A stretch of DNA of 42,142 nt. Origin: Bacteriovoracaceae bacterium UBA4573. GTDB lineage: Bacteria > Bdellovibrionota > UBA1018 > UBA923. The notes under the pieces are model-generated. The model had not been told where the DNA came from, ran no database searches, and was given only the letters and a program-made list of their open reading frames with translations. Both the position numbers and the translations under genes were made by a program. Positions 1 through 8,259 of the stretch are shown here, one piece after another (within the stretch, counting starts at the first letter, position 1; each line of letters starts with the position of its first letter). The stretch is from contig DGKJ01000122.1 of the NCBI GenBank assembly GCA_002387735.1, positions 7,801 through 49,942 of the forward strand. The letters run 5' to 3'.

Positions 1-622
1 TGTCGCTTCCGACCCCCGCCGTAAAGAAAGTTAATAAAAAGTCGTCGAACGAAAGGGTAAAGGCAAGCAGCGCCCCGCTTACAATGGCTGGCAGTAACAG
101 CGGAAAGGTAATGTGAAAAAAAGTTCGAATAGGCGTGGCGCCTAGGTCTTGAGCGGCCTCTTCGATTAGAGGGTCCATGCCTTTGAGGCGGGCCATTAAG
201 ATAAGTGTAACGTACGAAACCGTAAAAGTAGTGTGAGCCAAAACGACTGACACTAATCCTAGGGAAATTTTTAGAAACACAAACCAAATTAACAGCGCTA
301 GTCCCATGACGATTTCGGGTAGAACGAGAGGGAGGTTAAGAAGTGATTCAAAAACCAGACGACCTGGAAAGGATTTTCTCCTTAATGCCAACGCGGCGGT
401 CACCCCAAGTGCCGTTGAAAGTATGGTGGTTCCGATACCAACAAGCACGCTGTTCTTGAGCGAAAGCATGAGCGCAGGGTCCGCAAACGCCCTTTGATAC
501 GATGAAAATAAGCCCTGTGGTCCCCCAATCGATGCGACCGCCATTACGACTAAGGGAAGATACAAAAATGCAAAGACTACAGCCGCGTAGGTGGTGAGTA
601 GAGGGCGGGGTTTCGTGTTCAA
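1..622 (-). CDS. potC: PotC-like polyamine ABC transporter permease (3' end cut by window)
   Basis: Inner-membrane permease of a spermidine/putrescine-type importer. About 207 residues are visible and the reading frame runs off the left edge. I translated it by hand: an N-terminal membrane segment (LLTTYAAVVFAFLYLPLVV), several further hydrophobic segments, and the permease EAA loop (EEAAQDLGATPIRTFFHITFP) that docks on the ATPase. The start is TTG at 622-620. An in-frame TAA lies two codons upstream and an AAGGAG lies 7 nt upstream (635-630), which together fix it. TTG overlaps the potB stop (TTGA), so translation is probably coupled. The substrate is inferred from family resemblance; no potD binding-protein gene is in view and it may lie beyond the left edge. 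Confidence 0.9.
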   Translation of the reverse strand, partial: MNTKPRPLLTTYAAVVFAFLYLPLVVMAVASIGGPQGLFSSYQRAFADPALMLSLKNSVLVGIGTTILSTALGVTAALALRRKSFPGRLVFESLLNLPLVLPEIVMGLALLIWFVFLKISLGLVSVVLAHTTFTVSYVTLILMARLKGMDPLIEEAAQDLGATPIRTFFHITFPLLLPAIVSGALLAFTLSFDDFLLTFFTAGVGSD

Positions 623-1503
623 AACTTAGCTCCTTGAGTTTTGTTTTCACGACTCAATACGATCATAAATGCCACCATTGCGAGCAAAACAAGAAACGTA
701 CTGAGCGCGCTACCAAACGGCCAGTCTCGCGATTTAAGAAAAGTTTCCGTAATAATATTTCCCACATACATGCTCTGGGAGCCACCCAACATGTCGGGAA
801 TCACGAACTCGCCAAAGGCCGGAATAAAAACAAAAAGACTACCGGTGACGATCCCAGGCATACTCAGGGGAAACAGAACTCTAAAGAAACTTTGAAGCCG
901 ACTAGCGCCAAGGTCGTAGGCAGCATCGAGTAAAGTAAAATCAAGCTTTTCGAGAGCGACAAATAGCGGGAGCACCATAAACGGTAGATAGTTATAAACC
1001 ATGCCCATACCAACACCAAAAGCATTGTCCGTCATTTGCAATGGCCGAGTTATGATTGAGAGTTCGGTTAGTATTTGGTTGAGAAGACCGGTTTCACCGA
1101 TAATTAGTTTAAGCGCGTGAATGCGAATCACAAAATTGGTCCAAAAAGGAACTACGACCAAAGCGAGTAAAATTTTACGTGTTCGCGGCCGTGATCGAGC
1201 CATGAGGTAGGCTAAAGGATAGGCCAAAAGTAGGCAAAGCCCAGTAGTGTAAGTCGCAAGCCACAAAGAACGGAGAATGATTTTTAAATAAACCGGCTCA
1301 AGAGCTCGCGCATAATTCGAAAAGTCTAAGGTAAATTCGATGCGTCCGTAGGAGCCTTTATGCAGAAGGCTCAAAGACATGACGATTAAAATTGGTATAA
1401 TCAAAAAAATCGCGAACCAAAGCGCGCTTGGGACCAACATGAGCGGGAACTTTTTCTTTGGAGAAGGCGAAAGTGGTACAGAGGCGGGTGTGGCGTGGTT
1501 CAT
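619..1503 (-). CDS. potB: PotB-like polyamine ABC transporter permease
   Basis: The 294-residue first permease of the importer. It has a cytoplasmic N-terminus (SPSPKKKFPLMLVPSALW), about six membrane segments, and the EAA loop (LDAAYDLGASRLQSFFRVLFPLS) near residues 190-215 that couples to PotA. Length is normal for the family (E. coli PotB is about 285). The ATG overlaps the PotA stop as ATGA and its own TGA overlaps the potC TTG, so potA-potB-potC are tightly linked in that order. Specificity for spermidine/putrescine rather than another organic cation is inferred. Confidence 0.93.
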   Translation of the reverse strand: MNHATPASVPLSPSPKKKFPLMLVPSALWFAIFLIIPILIVMSLSLLHKGSYGRIEFTLDFSNYARALEPVYLKIILRSLWLATYTTGLCLLLAYPLAYLMARSRPRTRKILLALVVVPFWTNFVIRIHALKLIIGETGLLNQILTELSIITRPLQMTDNAFGVGMGMVYNYLPFMVLPLFVALEKLDFTLLDAAYDLGASRLQSFFRVLFPLSMPGIVTGSLFVFIPAFGEFVIPDMLGGSQSMYVGNIITETFLKSRDWPFGSALSTFLVLLAMVAFMIVLSRENKTQGAKF

Positions 1504-2723
1504 GCGGTAGCCGTGGAACCCAAGGGTTGGGAAATGGGCGCGTCGAGTGCCGCGGCGACCCTGGCGTCGGAGGGAACAATAATGCTGTCTCCGGGGTCCC
1601 AGACCGCGTAATACTTTTCACCAAGTTTTAGTGTGGGCGCTTTGACAGAGGCCTGGTTCGCGATGAGAGCGATCAGCGGTGCCGCCTGGTCGTTTATTTT
1701 AAGTTTTATCTGCGTGGTTGGTCCAAAATAGGTGCGCTCCACGAGGGTGCCGCGCACTGAATTTAGATCGGCCGAACCCGATTCCCCAGACGGAGAAGTG
1801 ACTCGCACCCGGATTTTTTCCGGACGCACGATCAACGCTGCGCTTGGAACATCACGAGGATGAAAACGAGTGTTCCCGTTGTGAAACTTCGCCCGCAAAC
1901 GACCAAGCGAGGTTTGTATTGCTACGAAGGAAGCCCCTTGGGAATTACTCTCAAACTCTGAAGTGCCCTCGAATACATTCGAAGTGCCTACGAACTTCGC
2001 CACAAATATAGAAGCAGGGTGCTCGTACACTTCGGTGGGTGTTCCGATTTGTTCAATGCGACCCCGATTCATGATGGCGATGCGATCGGAAAGTGTAAGA
2101 GCCTCGCCTTGGTCATGGGTTACGAAAATGAAGGTTGTTCCAAGCTGTTTCTGAATAGCAACAAGTTCAACCTGCATTTGCTCCCGTAGTTTAAGATCAA
2201 GGGCACCGAGCGGTTCGTCTAAAAGAAGAATTTCGGGTTCATTGACCAATGCTCGCACTAGCGCAACGCGTTGTTGTTCACCACCCGAGAGCTGCTGGAT
2301 CATGCGGTCGGCATAGGTTTCAAGTCGCACCATTTCCAACATGCGATTCACGCGCCGTTTTATTTGTTCGCTCGAGACTTTTTTCATGCGAAGGCCAAAG
2401 GCGACGTTTTCGAAAACATTGAGATGGGGAAACAAAGCGTATTTTTGAAAAACCGTATGAACGTTTCGTTTGTGCGGGTGAACGCCGTTGACCACCCTCC
2501 CCGACATGCGAATGGTACCGCTGGTCGGAGTTTCAAGACCACTAATCATGCGAAGGGTAGTTGTTTTTCCACAACCGCTTGGTCCGAGAACCGAAAAAAA
2601 CTCGCCTTTTCGCACCTGCATGGAAAGCGAATCGACCACGACGTTTATAGCCGAGGACTTATCCGAGTTCGCAGCGAAACTCTTGGAGACATTCTCGAAA
2701 TCTAGCGCGAGCGTTTCGGTCAT
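1500..2723 (-). CDS. potA: PotA-like ABC transporter ATPase
   Basis: Cytoplasmic ATPase that drives the PotBC permeases. The nucleotide-binding domain (about residues 5-240) shows Walker A GPSGCGKTT, Q-loop FQKYALFPH, signature LSGGEQQRVALVRAL, Walker B ILLLDEPLGALD and H-loop VTHDQGEA. Residues about 260-400 form the TOBE-type regulatory tail usual for PotA and related importers (VRPEKIRV, GTLVERTYFGPTTQIKL). I prefer the ATG at 2723, giving 407 residues starting MTETLALDFENVSK. An in-frame GTG at 2744 would add seven residues, and neither has a strong ribosome site. First gene of the potABC run. Confidence 0.93.
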   Translation of the reverse strand: MTETLALDFENVSKSFAANSDKSSAINVVVDSLSMQVRKGEFFSVLGPSGCGKTTTLRMISGLETPTSGTIRMSGRVVNGVHPHKRNVHTVFQKYALFPHLNVFENVAFGLRMKKVSSEQIKRRVNRMLEMVRLETYADRMIQQLSGGEQQRVALVRALVNEPEILLLDEPLGALDLKLREQMQVELVAIQKQLGTTFIFVTHDQGEALTLSDRIAIMNRGRIEQIGTPTEVYEHPASIFVAKFVGTSNVFEGTSEFESNSQGASFVAIQTSLGRLRAKFHNGNTRFHPRDVPSAALIVRPEKIRVRVTSPSGESGSADLNSVRGTLVERTYFGPTTQIKLKINDQAAPLIALIANQASVKAPTLKLGEKYYAVWDPGDSIIVPSDARVAAALDAPISQPLGSTATA

Positions 2724-2764
2724 AGTGAGGCCGACGTTTATCACAAACGACCAGATGGTCCAGC

Positions 2765-3694
2765 TTAAAACGCGAGCTGAAGCGCTGCGCTGATATAAGG
2801 CCCCGAAGCCGAGGCTTTGACTTGACCCACATCGCCATCAGGATTTCTAAAAGGCTCAGATCCGTTGAAGTTTGCTTGAATCTGGGAGCGAGGAGCTGGA
2901 GCTATGTGTGCGCCGAGTTCGCCCACAAAAGCCAAGCGTTGGTTGAACCAGTATCGACTCGTGAATTGAATCAATGCAGCATAATTGAAGTGATCCACCG
3001 TAAAGCTATTGGGCGCCACATAACTTGTGCACTTTACGGTTAGGGAACTGGAGTTTCCGCCAAAATACGCGGCAGCACCCAAATCCCAGCTTTCGCCGCG
3101 CACTACATCGACATCCAAACCGACGAAAAAGAGAGTAGATGATTGGGATAGGTCGTAATTCACCGTAAAATAGCTAACGGACTGCGACATCGAAAGAAAT
3201 TCAGTTCGAAATGCCAGTCGAATAGACTCTTCGAGCGAAAAAGCGATATCGGCGTAGCCGCCTAAATGAGGATAAAAGTGATTGTCACCCAAACCAAGTT
3301 TGTTGCTTAAACCACCGTTTAAACTGGCTACTGCTTTAGGCCCTGCTCGTACGAACAACCAGGGAGCTACGCGGTCTTTGCGCTTGGTTTCGGGTCGGGG
3401 AATGAAATCCATCTGGGCGGCCTTAGAGTCTGTTTTGGAGGTTGGTACCACTACGTCCGCTTGCCATACCCAACCGTAGTCGCCCTTCGTTGTACGAACT
3501 TTAAACCAGCCTTCGCGGGCGTAAGTAGAAATTCGAATTGGGCTTCCTAGATTCTTGAATTCCAAAACCGGTGCTTCGTGATTGGGTTCGGACCGAATAG
3601 GGGCTTCTTCGACTGCGATCATCGCGTCTTGAGCGGCATAAGCCGAGCTAATGCCAAGCGCTAAGCTTAGCGAGAATAAGAACCAAAGCCTCAT
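2765..3694 (-). CDS. Secreted SH3-domain protein with outer-membrane-barrel-like C-terminus
   Basis: A 309-residue exported protein. The ATG at 3694 gives a clean signal peptide (MRLWFLFSLSLALGISSAYA). A bacterial SH3 domain follows at about residues 25-85: RSEP, then GW.KV and GDYGWVWQADVV, typical of envelope SH3 domains that bind cell-wall material. After a linker, residues 110-309 show alternating beta segments (DIAFSLEESIRLAFRTEFLS, STLFFVGLDVDV, YISAALQLAF) and end in Phe, the usual last residue of outer-membrane barrels. Inference: it could link peptidoglycan to the outer membrane. The start lies 4 nt after the Nudix stop, so the two may be co-transcribed. Function unknown. Confidence 0.75.
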   Translation of the reverse strand: MRLWFLFSLSLALGISSAYAAQDAMIAVEEAPIRSEPNHEAPVLEFKNLGSPIRISTYAREGWFKVRTTKGDYGWVWQADVVVPTSKTDSKAAQMDFIPRPETKRKDRVAPWLFVRAGPKAVASLNGGLSNKLGLGDNHFYPHLGGYADIAFSLEESIRLAFRTEFLSMSQSVSYFTVNYDLSQSSTLFFVGLDVDVVRGESWDLGAAAYFGGNSSSLTVKCTSYVAPNSFTVDHFNYAALIQFTSRYWFNQRLAFVGELGAHIAPAPRSQIQANFNGSEPFRNPDGDVGQVKASASGPYISAALQLAF

Positions 3695-3698
3695 GGCT

Positions 3699-4145
3699 TC
3701 ATTTTGCCTTAGAGTTAGTAGGGCTGCCAAACATTATTCGTAGCGCTCGCCGTAGCCCTTCGGCGTTGGAGGGGTATTTAATCCGCGTAAATGCCTCGGT
3801 AGGCTCTGTCCACTGCGCGTCTTGATGTTCGACGGGGTCTAGTTTGGGTGTAGGCTCCCCGTCGACCAAAAAAGCGTAACACTGCTCTACCGCGGCGCCT
3901 CGGCTGGAGCGAAAGCGAAATTCGAAATTCAAATCGACCGGTGAATCCCTAAAAAGGAACCCCGTTTCTTCAGTGGCTTCCCGAAGCGCGGCTTGCTCAA
4001 AGCTCTCACCGTCTTCCACGGTACCTGTAACAGGCTGCCAAAACTCGCCTCTTCGTTTGTTGGTTAACAAAAGTAGGCATCGTCCGGATCTCGAAAGAAT
4101 CCAGCACTGAACCTTGCGGTGCATTGGAGAAGTGGGTTGGGTCAT
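3699..4145 (-). CDS. Nudix hydrolase, NudB-like (dihydroneopterin triphosphate diphosphatase candidate)
   Basis: A 148-residue cytoplasmic pyrophosphohydrolase. The full Nudix box G-x5-E-x7-RE-U-x-EE-x-G-U is present, from GTVEDGE through REATEETGF at about residues 40-62; these Glu residues bind the catalytic metal. The flanking FWQPVTGTVEDGE closely resembles the FWQ.VTG.VE.GE of NudB, which removes pyrophosphate from dihydroneopterin triphosphate in folate synthesis. That specificity is inferred from this local match, and other Nudix substrates remain possible. The start ATG at 4145 has no clear ribosome site. It lies just downstream of tRNA-Thr on the same strand. Confidence 0.85.
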   Translation of the reverse strand: MTQPTSPMHRKVQCWILSRSGRCLLLLTNKRRGEFWQPVTGTVEDGESFEQAALREATEETGFLFRDSPVDLNFEFRFRSSRGAAVEQCYAFLVDGEPTPKLDPVEHQDAQWTEPTEAFTRIKYPSNAEGLRRALRIMFGSPTNSKAK

Positions 4146-4153
4146 ATTAAAAA

Positions 4154-4229
4154 TGGTGCCGACTGCCAGACTCGAACTGGCGACCTACGCTTTACGAAAG
4201 CGTTGCTCTACCACCTGAGCTAAGTCGGC
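4154..4229 (-). tRNA. tRNA-Thr(CGU)
   Basis: A 76-nt cloverleaf with encoded CCA. On the minus strand the acceptor GCCGACT pairs with AGTCGGC, the D arm is GCTC/GAGC, the anticodon stem ACGCT/AGCGT encloses loop TTCGTAA with anticodon CGU, and the T arm is GCCAG/CTGGC with TTCGAGT. It reads ACG codons. Confidence 0.97.
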
Positions 4230-4329
4230 GCTTGCTAGTGGTCAAACAATCGAAGGGGAGCATTAACAAACGCATGTTTATTCGACAACCCTATTTCTGG
4301 CAGATGCATTTCGGTCTAAAATCTAGAAC

Positions 4330-5121
4330 GTGGCAAAGCCAATTCGTAATCGATGGGTAGTGAAAGCGGGCAGTCAAATGGTGTGTTCCGGTGGCCTTCT
4401 GTTGGTAAAGGCCTGGATGCACGATGTGGTTCGCTTGCGTCGTGATTTTGGAATCGAAGTGGTCTGGGTCACTTCAGGAGCGATAGCATCGGCTGCCGAA
4501 CGAACCCGACCCCATCGAAAGCTCGCAGCCTTAAAAAAAACTCTTCCCCAGAAACAGGCGCTCAGTGCCATTGGCCAACCGATTGTTATGGATCTGTATA
4601 ATACCGCGATTCAAGCTTGTGGTGCCTTGGGGGCTCAAATTCTACTGACCGCATCAGATCTAAAAGACCAAGAACGGCGAAGTAATTTCGTAAATGCCAC
4701 CGAGCAGTTGCTGCGATGGGGAGTTGTGCCCATATTAAACGAAAACGATGCGGTGGCGACGGAAGAAATTCAGTTTGGCGATAACGACCGTTTGTCGGCT
4801 CAGGTTGCAAGTGTTTTGGGGGCTGACCGACTGGTTATTTTAACCGATGTTGATGGTCTCTACGATGGAGACCCCAAAAAACGTGGCTCCCGACTGGTTG
4901 AGAGTGTGGGATCCGTCACTGCTAAAATTATGAGCTATTGTACCGGAGGAAAGAGTCAGCGCGGAACTGGGGGAATGTACTCGAAACTCCTGGCGGCTAG
5001 GTTGGCTCAACAGGCTGGAATCGATACACATTTGGTGCGAGGCGATCGAGCAGGTGTTTTGGTGACTGTGGCGCAACAGAAAAAAACAGGGACGCACGTG
5101 CATGCAAATAAACGCCGCTGA
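4330..5121 (+). CDS. proB: Glutamate 5-kinase (short form lacking the PUA domain)
   Basis: Phosphorylates glutamate with ATP, the first step of proline synthesis. The 263-residue amino-acid-kinase domain shows WVVKAGSQMV, WVTSGAIASA, the substrate loop VPILNENDAVATEEIQFGDNDRLSA, and LTDVDGLYDGDP with GTGGMYSKLLAARLA. E. coli ProB is about 367 residues; the missing roughly 100 C-terminal residues correspond to the PUA domain, so this is a kinase-only form like those of several other bacteria. The start is GTG at 4330 with no obvious ribosome site. Its end overlaps proA by 20 nt, and proBA products form a complex that channels unstable glutamyl phosphate. Confidence 0.93.
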   Translation: MAKPIRNRWVVKAGSQMVCSGGLLLVKAWMHDVVRLRRDFGIEVVWVTSGAIASAAERTRPHRKLAALKKTLPQKQALSAIGQPIVMDLYNTAIQACGALGAQILLTASDLKDQERRSNFVNATEQLLRWGVVPILNENDAVATEEIQFGDNDRLSAQVASVLGADRLVILTDVDGLYDGDPKKRGSRLVESVGSVTAKIMSYCTGGKSQRGTGGMYSKLLAARLAQQAGIDTHLVRGDRAGVLVTVAQQKKTGTHVHANKRR

Positions 5122-6373
5122 AATACGGTCTGCTCAGGCCCAGCTCGCGATGACTCCGGTCGCGGTTCGCAACCGTGCGTTAGTAGAGTTTTCACGTTTA
5201 TTGAAAAAAAATGCGGCAGAGGTGCTTAGAGCTAATGGAGTCGATGTTCGGGCTGCCCAAAGAGCGCAACTAACTTCAGCATTTTTAGATCGCTTAATGT
5301 TAAACCACAAACGCCTTGAAGATATGGCCGCAGTCTTGCGCGAAGTAGCCAGTGCGAGTGATCCGTTGGGGCGCAGTAGCAAAGTAAAAACGCTTAAAAA
5401 CGGTTTAAAGGCGCGAAAAATCACTCGTCCGTTAGGAGTCATATTTCTTATTTTTGAATCGCGGCCCAACGTAGCGGTAGAGAGTTTCGCACTCGCACTC
5501 AAGTCAGGTAACGCGTTGATTTTGAAAGGCGGGCGCGAATCAGCGGCGACCATTAAAGTGCTAGAAAAACTCATGCAGAGGGCCTTAAAAAATGTAGGCC
5601 TGCAGCCTGCGCTCTTGAGGGCGCTTCGCAGTACTGACCGTTCGGGGGTTTTGCAATTGCTGGGTATGAAAAAACTCATCGACGTGGTTATTCCCCGAGG
5701 AGGGGAGGCTCTCATTCGGTTCGTTGTGTCTCATACGGAAATTCCTGTGATCAAAAATGATCGTGGCCTTTGCCACGTTTACGTCGATCGCGCGGCTGAT
5801 CTAAAAATGGCTGTTAAAATTTTAATAAACGCAAAAATGCAACGCCCGGGAGTCTGTAATTCGGCAGAAACGGTTTTGGTGCATCAAACGGTGGCAAAAC
5901 GGTTTTTTAAATTGTTTTTGACCGAACTTGGTCGGCAAAAGAAAACTTTGGAGATTCGAGCCTGCAAGCGTTCTCACGCTGCATTGTTGGCGAACCAGCG
6001 CCTAGCTCCGGGGCTGAATCTGCGCCGAGCAAGCCCCAAAGATTGGAATACCGAACACCTTGAACTCATTCTAAATGCTGCGGTAGTTTCTAGCGCCCCG
6101 GCGGCGCAGAGGCATATCGCGACCTACGGATCGCGCCATTCCGAGGCGATAGTTACGAAGAGCCGAAAAACCGCAGAGGCATTTTTAAATTCGGTCGACG
6201 CGGCAGCGGTCTATTGGAACGCGTCTACTCGTTTTACCGATGGACACCAGCTTGGCTTGGGCGGCGAGATTGGAATTAGTACCCAAAAACTTCATGTTCG
6301 GGGGCCTGTGGGCCTTGAAGCGCTTACTTGCCAACAATGGGTACTGAGAGGCAGCGGACAAATTCGGATTTAA
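5102..6373 (+). CDS. proA: Gamma-glutamyl phosphate reductase
   Basis: Second enzyme of proline synthesis: reduces glutamyl-5-phosphate with NADPH to glutamate semialdehyde. The 423 residues match family length. Landmarks are LGVIFLIFESRPNVAVES, LALKSGNALILKGGRES, DVVIPRGGEALI and the catalytic cysteine segment RPGVCNSAETVLVH around residue 258; near the end HQLGLGGEIGISTQKLHVRGPVGLE is characteristic. It begins 20 nt inside proB and is followed after 25 nt by proC, so the three genes form one operon. Confidence 0.96.
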   Translation: MQINAAEIRSAQAQLAMTPVAVRNRALVEFSRLLKKNAAEVLRANGVDVRAAQRAQLTSAFLDRLMLNHKRLEDMAAVLREVASASDPLGRSSKVKTLKNGLKARKITRPLGVIFLIFESRPNVAVESFALALKSGNALILKGGRESAATIKVLEKLMQRALKNVGLQPALLRALRSTDRSGVLQLLGMKKLIDVVIPRGGEALIRFVVSHTEIPVIKNDRGLCHVYVDRAADLKMAVKILINAKMQRPGVCNSAETVLVHQTVAKRFFKLFLTELGRQKKTLEIRACKRSHAALLANQRLAPGLNLRRASPKDWNTEHLELILNAAVVSSAPAAQRHIATYGSRHSEAIVTKSRKTAEAFLNSVDAAAVYWNASTRFTDGHQLGLGGEIGISTQKLHVRGPVGLEALTCQQWVLRGSGQIRI

Positions 6374-6398
6374 GAGTAAAAACAAGAAGGGGTAAAAC

Positions 6399-7202
6399 AT
6401 GGCGAACACGATTGGCATTTTGGGACTTGGGAAAATGGGCGAAGCGCTAGTCCGCGGAATGCTTGACGCGGGAGTCGCCAAAAATCGAATTCTTGGTACT
6501 ACCGGACGAGCAAAGTCTGCGGCGGAGGCATCGAAGCGGCTGGGAATTAAAGTGTTTACCGATAACCAGAAGCTTATCGAAAAGTGTGACGTAATTTTTC
6601 TAAGTGTTAAACCGCAGCACGTAGAGGCCGTTTTAAACGAAAATTCTAAAAGTTTAACTAAGAAAAAACTTTTAGTTTCGGTTTGCGCTTCCATCACTAC
6701 TAGTCAGTTGGAGAGTTGGAGTGGCGGGCGATGTGCAGTTGTGCGGTCGATGCCCAATACTCCGTGTTTGATCGGCGAGGGCGTTACGGCCATCGCGTCT
6801 TCGGCGACCTCTAAACCTTCTGATTTAAAATTGGTAAGCGAGTTGTTTGAGACCGTAGGTAAAGTGGTGGTACTCGATGAATCTTTGATGGACGGCGCTA
6901 CCGGTTTAAGCGGCTGCGGACCGGCATATGTCTATTTGGTGATCGAAGCACTTTCTGAGGCGGGAGTTAAAGTCGGGCTGCCCCGCAAAACGGCCACGTT
7001 GCTGGCTGCTCAGACGTTGGTGGGTGCCGCTAAAATGGTGCTCGAGCGGGGTGAACATCCCGCCGCACTAAAAGACGAAGTCACGACCCCTGCAGGGTGC
7101 ACTATCGATGGATTGATGGCGCTGGAGGCAGGCGGGCTTCGCGTGACGCTAATTAATGCCGTGATGGCGGCAGCGGAGCGCAGCACGAAATTGAGTCGCT
7201 GA
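6399..7202 (+). CDS. proC: Pyrroline-5-carboxylate reductase
   Basis: Last enzyme of proline synthesis: reduces pyrroline-5-carboxylate with NAD(P)H. 267 residues. The N-terminal Rossmann motif IGILGLGKMGEALVRGML is followed by FLSVKPQHV, VRSMPNTPCLIGEGVTA and the C-terminal active-site region GLSGCGPAYVYLVIEALSEAGVKVGLP with KDEVTTPAGCTIDGL. An AAGGGG lies 7 nt upstream of the ATG. With proB and proA it completes the glutamate route. Confidence 0.96.
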   Translation: MANTIGILGLGKMGEALVRGMLDAGVAKNRILGTTGRAKSAAEASKRLGIKVFTDNQKLIEKCDVIFLSVKPQHVEAVLNENSKSLTKKKLLVSVCASITTSQLESWSGGRCAVVRSMPNTPCLIGEGVTAIASSATSKPSDLKLVSELFETVGKVVVLDESLMDGATGLSGCGPAYVYLVIEALSEAGVKVGLPRKTATLLAAQTLVGAAKMVLERGEHPAALKDEVTTPAGCTIDGLMALEAGGLRVTLINAVMAAAERSTKLSR

Positions 7203-7233
7203 AGGCCGGCAGAATTATTCCGCGGCTTCAGTG
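7198..7233. terminator. Possible bidirectional terminator between convergent genes
   Basis: An imperfect inverted repeat, CTGAAGGCCGG and CCGCGGCTTCAG, spans the proC stop and the end of the facing gene. No T-run follows on either strand, so the call rests on the hairpin and the convergent layout only. Confidence 0.3.
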
Positions 7234-8162
7234 CTGGGCTCAGGCTCGGAGTTGGCATCAGTCTCCTCATCGGAATCCGACTCGGAATTGGAGTCCGTCT
7301 CGGATTTTTCACTATTCGAATTCGACTGATTTTCTGAGGCTTCCATTTCTTCAATGAGTGCTTCCATTGCGCGGAGCTCTTCTTCTTCCTTCTTGAGTCT
7401 CTCAAGATACTCCACGTATGGTTTGAAGCGCCGGCAGGGCTTTCGGAAAATTGGCGCATCCAACAGCATCTCGCCCATAGAGCAGGTAAAGATTTTGGTA
7501 TTTTCTTCTTTCACTTCCGATTCGTCGGTCACTGGAATTCCGATAGATTCGCGTAATTTTTTTTCTGCATCCAGCTCTTGCTCGTAAACCGACTTGAAAA
7601 TAGTCGTAAGTACTTCCGAGCTTTTTTTACCTTTTGCAGCTGCCACAGCGGTAAAAAATAGACGCAGGTCTTCGATGTTGCATTGAAGCCAAGAAGTGCC
7701 TTGTTCATCGGTTGCCACGCAACTCAAAAGACCAAGCCCTAGGGGGCTTTTGATGGAACGTTTAGCCAGGTCGGCCGCAGTTTCCAAAACCGCTTCTGTC
7801 AATTTAACCGGAATTCCGTCTTCACCTTCGCTGAGGTCAGTAAGCAAAACTCCAGTGTATATGGCCGACGCGCGGTCTCGCGTGTTCTTAATAGTTAATG
7901 CGCTTTTAATAACTTTAGGGTCCAGCACGTCTTCTTTAAGTGCGTTGAACGTCGGTAGGAGTTGCTCGATAAAGTCGTTAATTTCTTCTTCGGTGAATTC
8001 GAATTTTTCTTTTTGAAGAGCTAGTTCTTCTTCGGGAGTGAGCTTAGTTTCTTCAGCTTGTGCGGCCGGGGAAGGGCTCGGTACCGGAGTTGCTTGTTGA
8101 GCTAGCGCCAGGTTCCCCAAAAGGGCCGAAAGTAGGCAAAGAGCAGATAACTTTAAATTCAT
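7215..8162 (-). CDS. Secreted protein with acidic Ser/Glu/Asp-rich tail, unknown function
   Basis: A 315-residue exported protein I do not recognise. The ATG at 8162 is chosen because GGAG sits 7 nt upstream; the GTG two codons earlier is too close to it. A signal peptide (MNLKLSALCLLSALLGNLALA) is followed by a Pro/Thr linker, a helical middle of about 200 residues with four cysteines (LLSCVATDEQGTSWLQC, IFTCSMGE, RKPCRRF) that may form disulfides in the periplasm, and a coiled-coil EYLERLKKEEEELRAMEALIEEM. The last 45 residues are low-complexity Ser/Asn/Glu/Asp. It converges on proC. Confidence 0.7.
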   Translation of the reverse strand: MNLKLSALCLLSALLGNLALAQQATPVPSPSPAAQAEETKLTPEEELALQKEKFEFTEEEINDFIEQLLPTFNALKEDVLDPKVIKSALTIKNTRDRASAIYTGVLLTDLSEGEDGIPVKLTEAVLETAADLAKRSIKSPLGLGLLSCVATDEQGTSWLQCNIEDLRLFFTAVAAAKGKKSSEVLTTIFKSVYEQELDAEKKLRESIGIPVTDESEVKEENTKIFTCSMGEMLLDAPIFRKPCRRFKPYVEYLERLKKEEEELRAMEALIEEMEASENQSNSNSEKSETDSNSESDSDEETDANSEPEPSTEAAE

Positions 8163-8259
8163 AAGCACACTCCGTTTTGTTGGGGGGAAATTACCATAAA
8201 TAACCGTCTAAATCACTACAAAATAGGTCATCGCTCATTGGAGCCTACAATCGGGAAGG

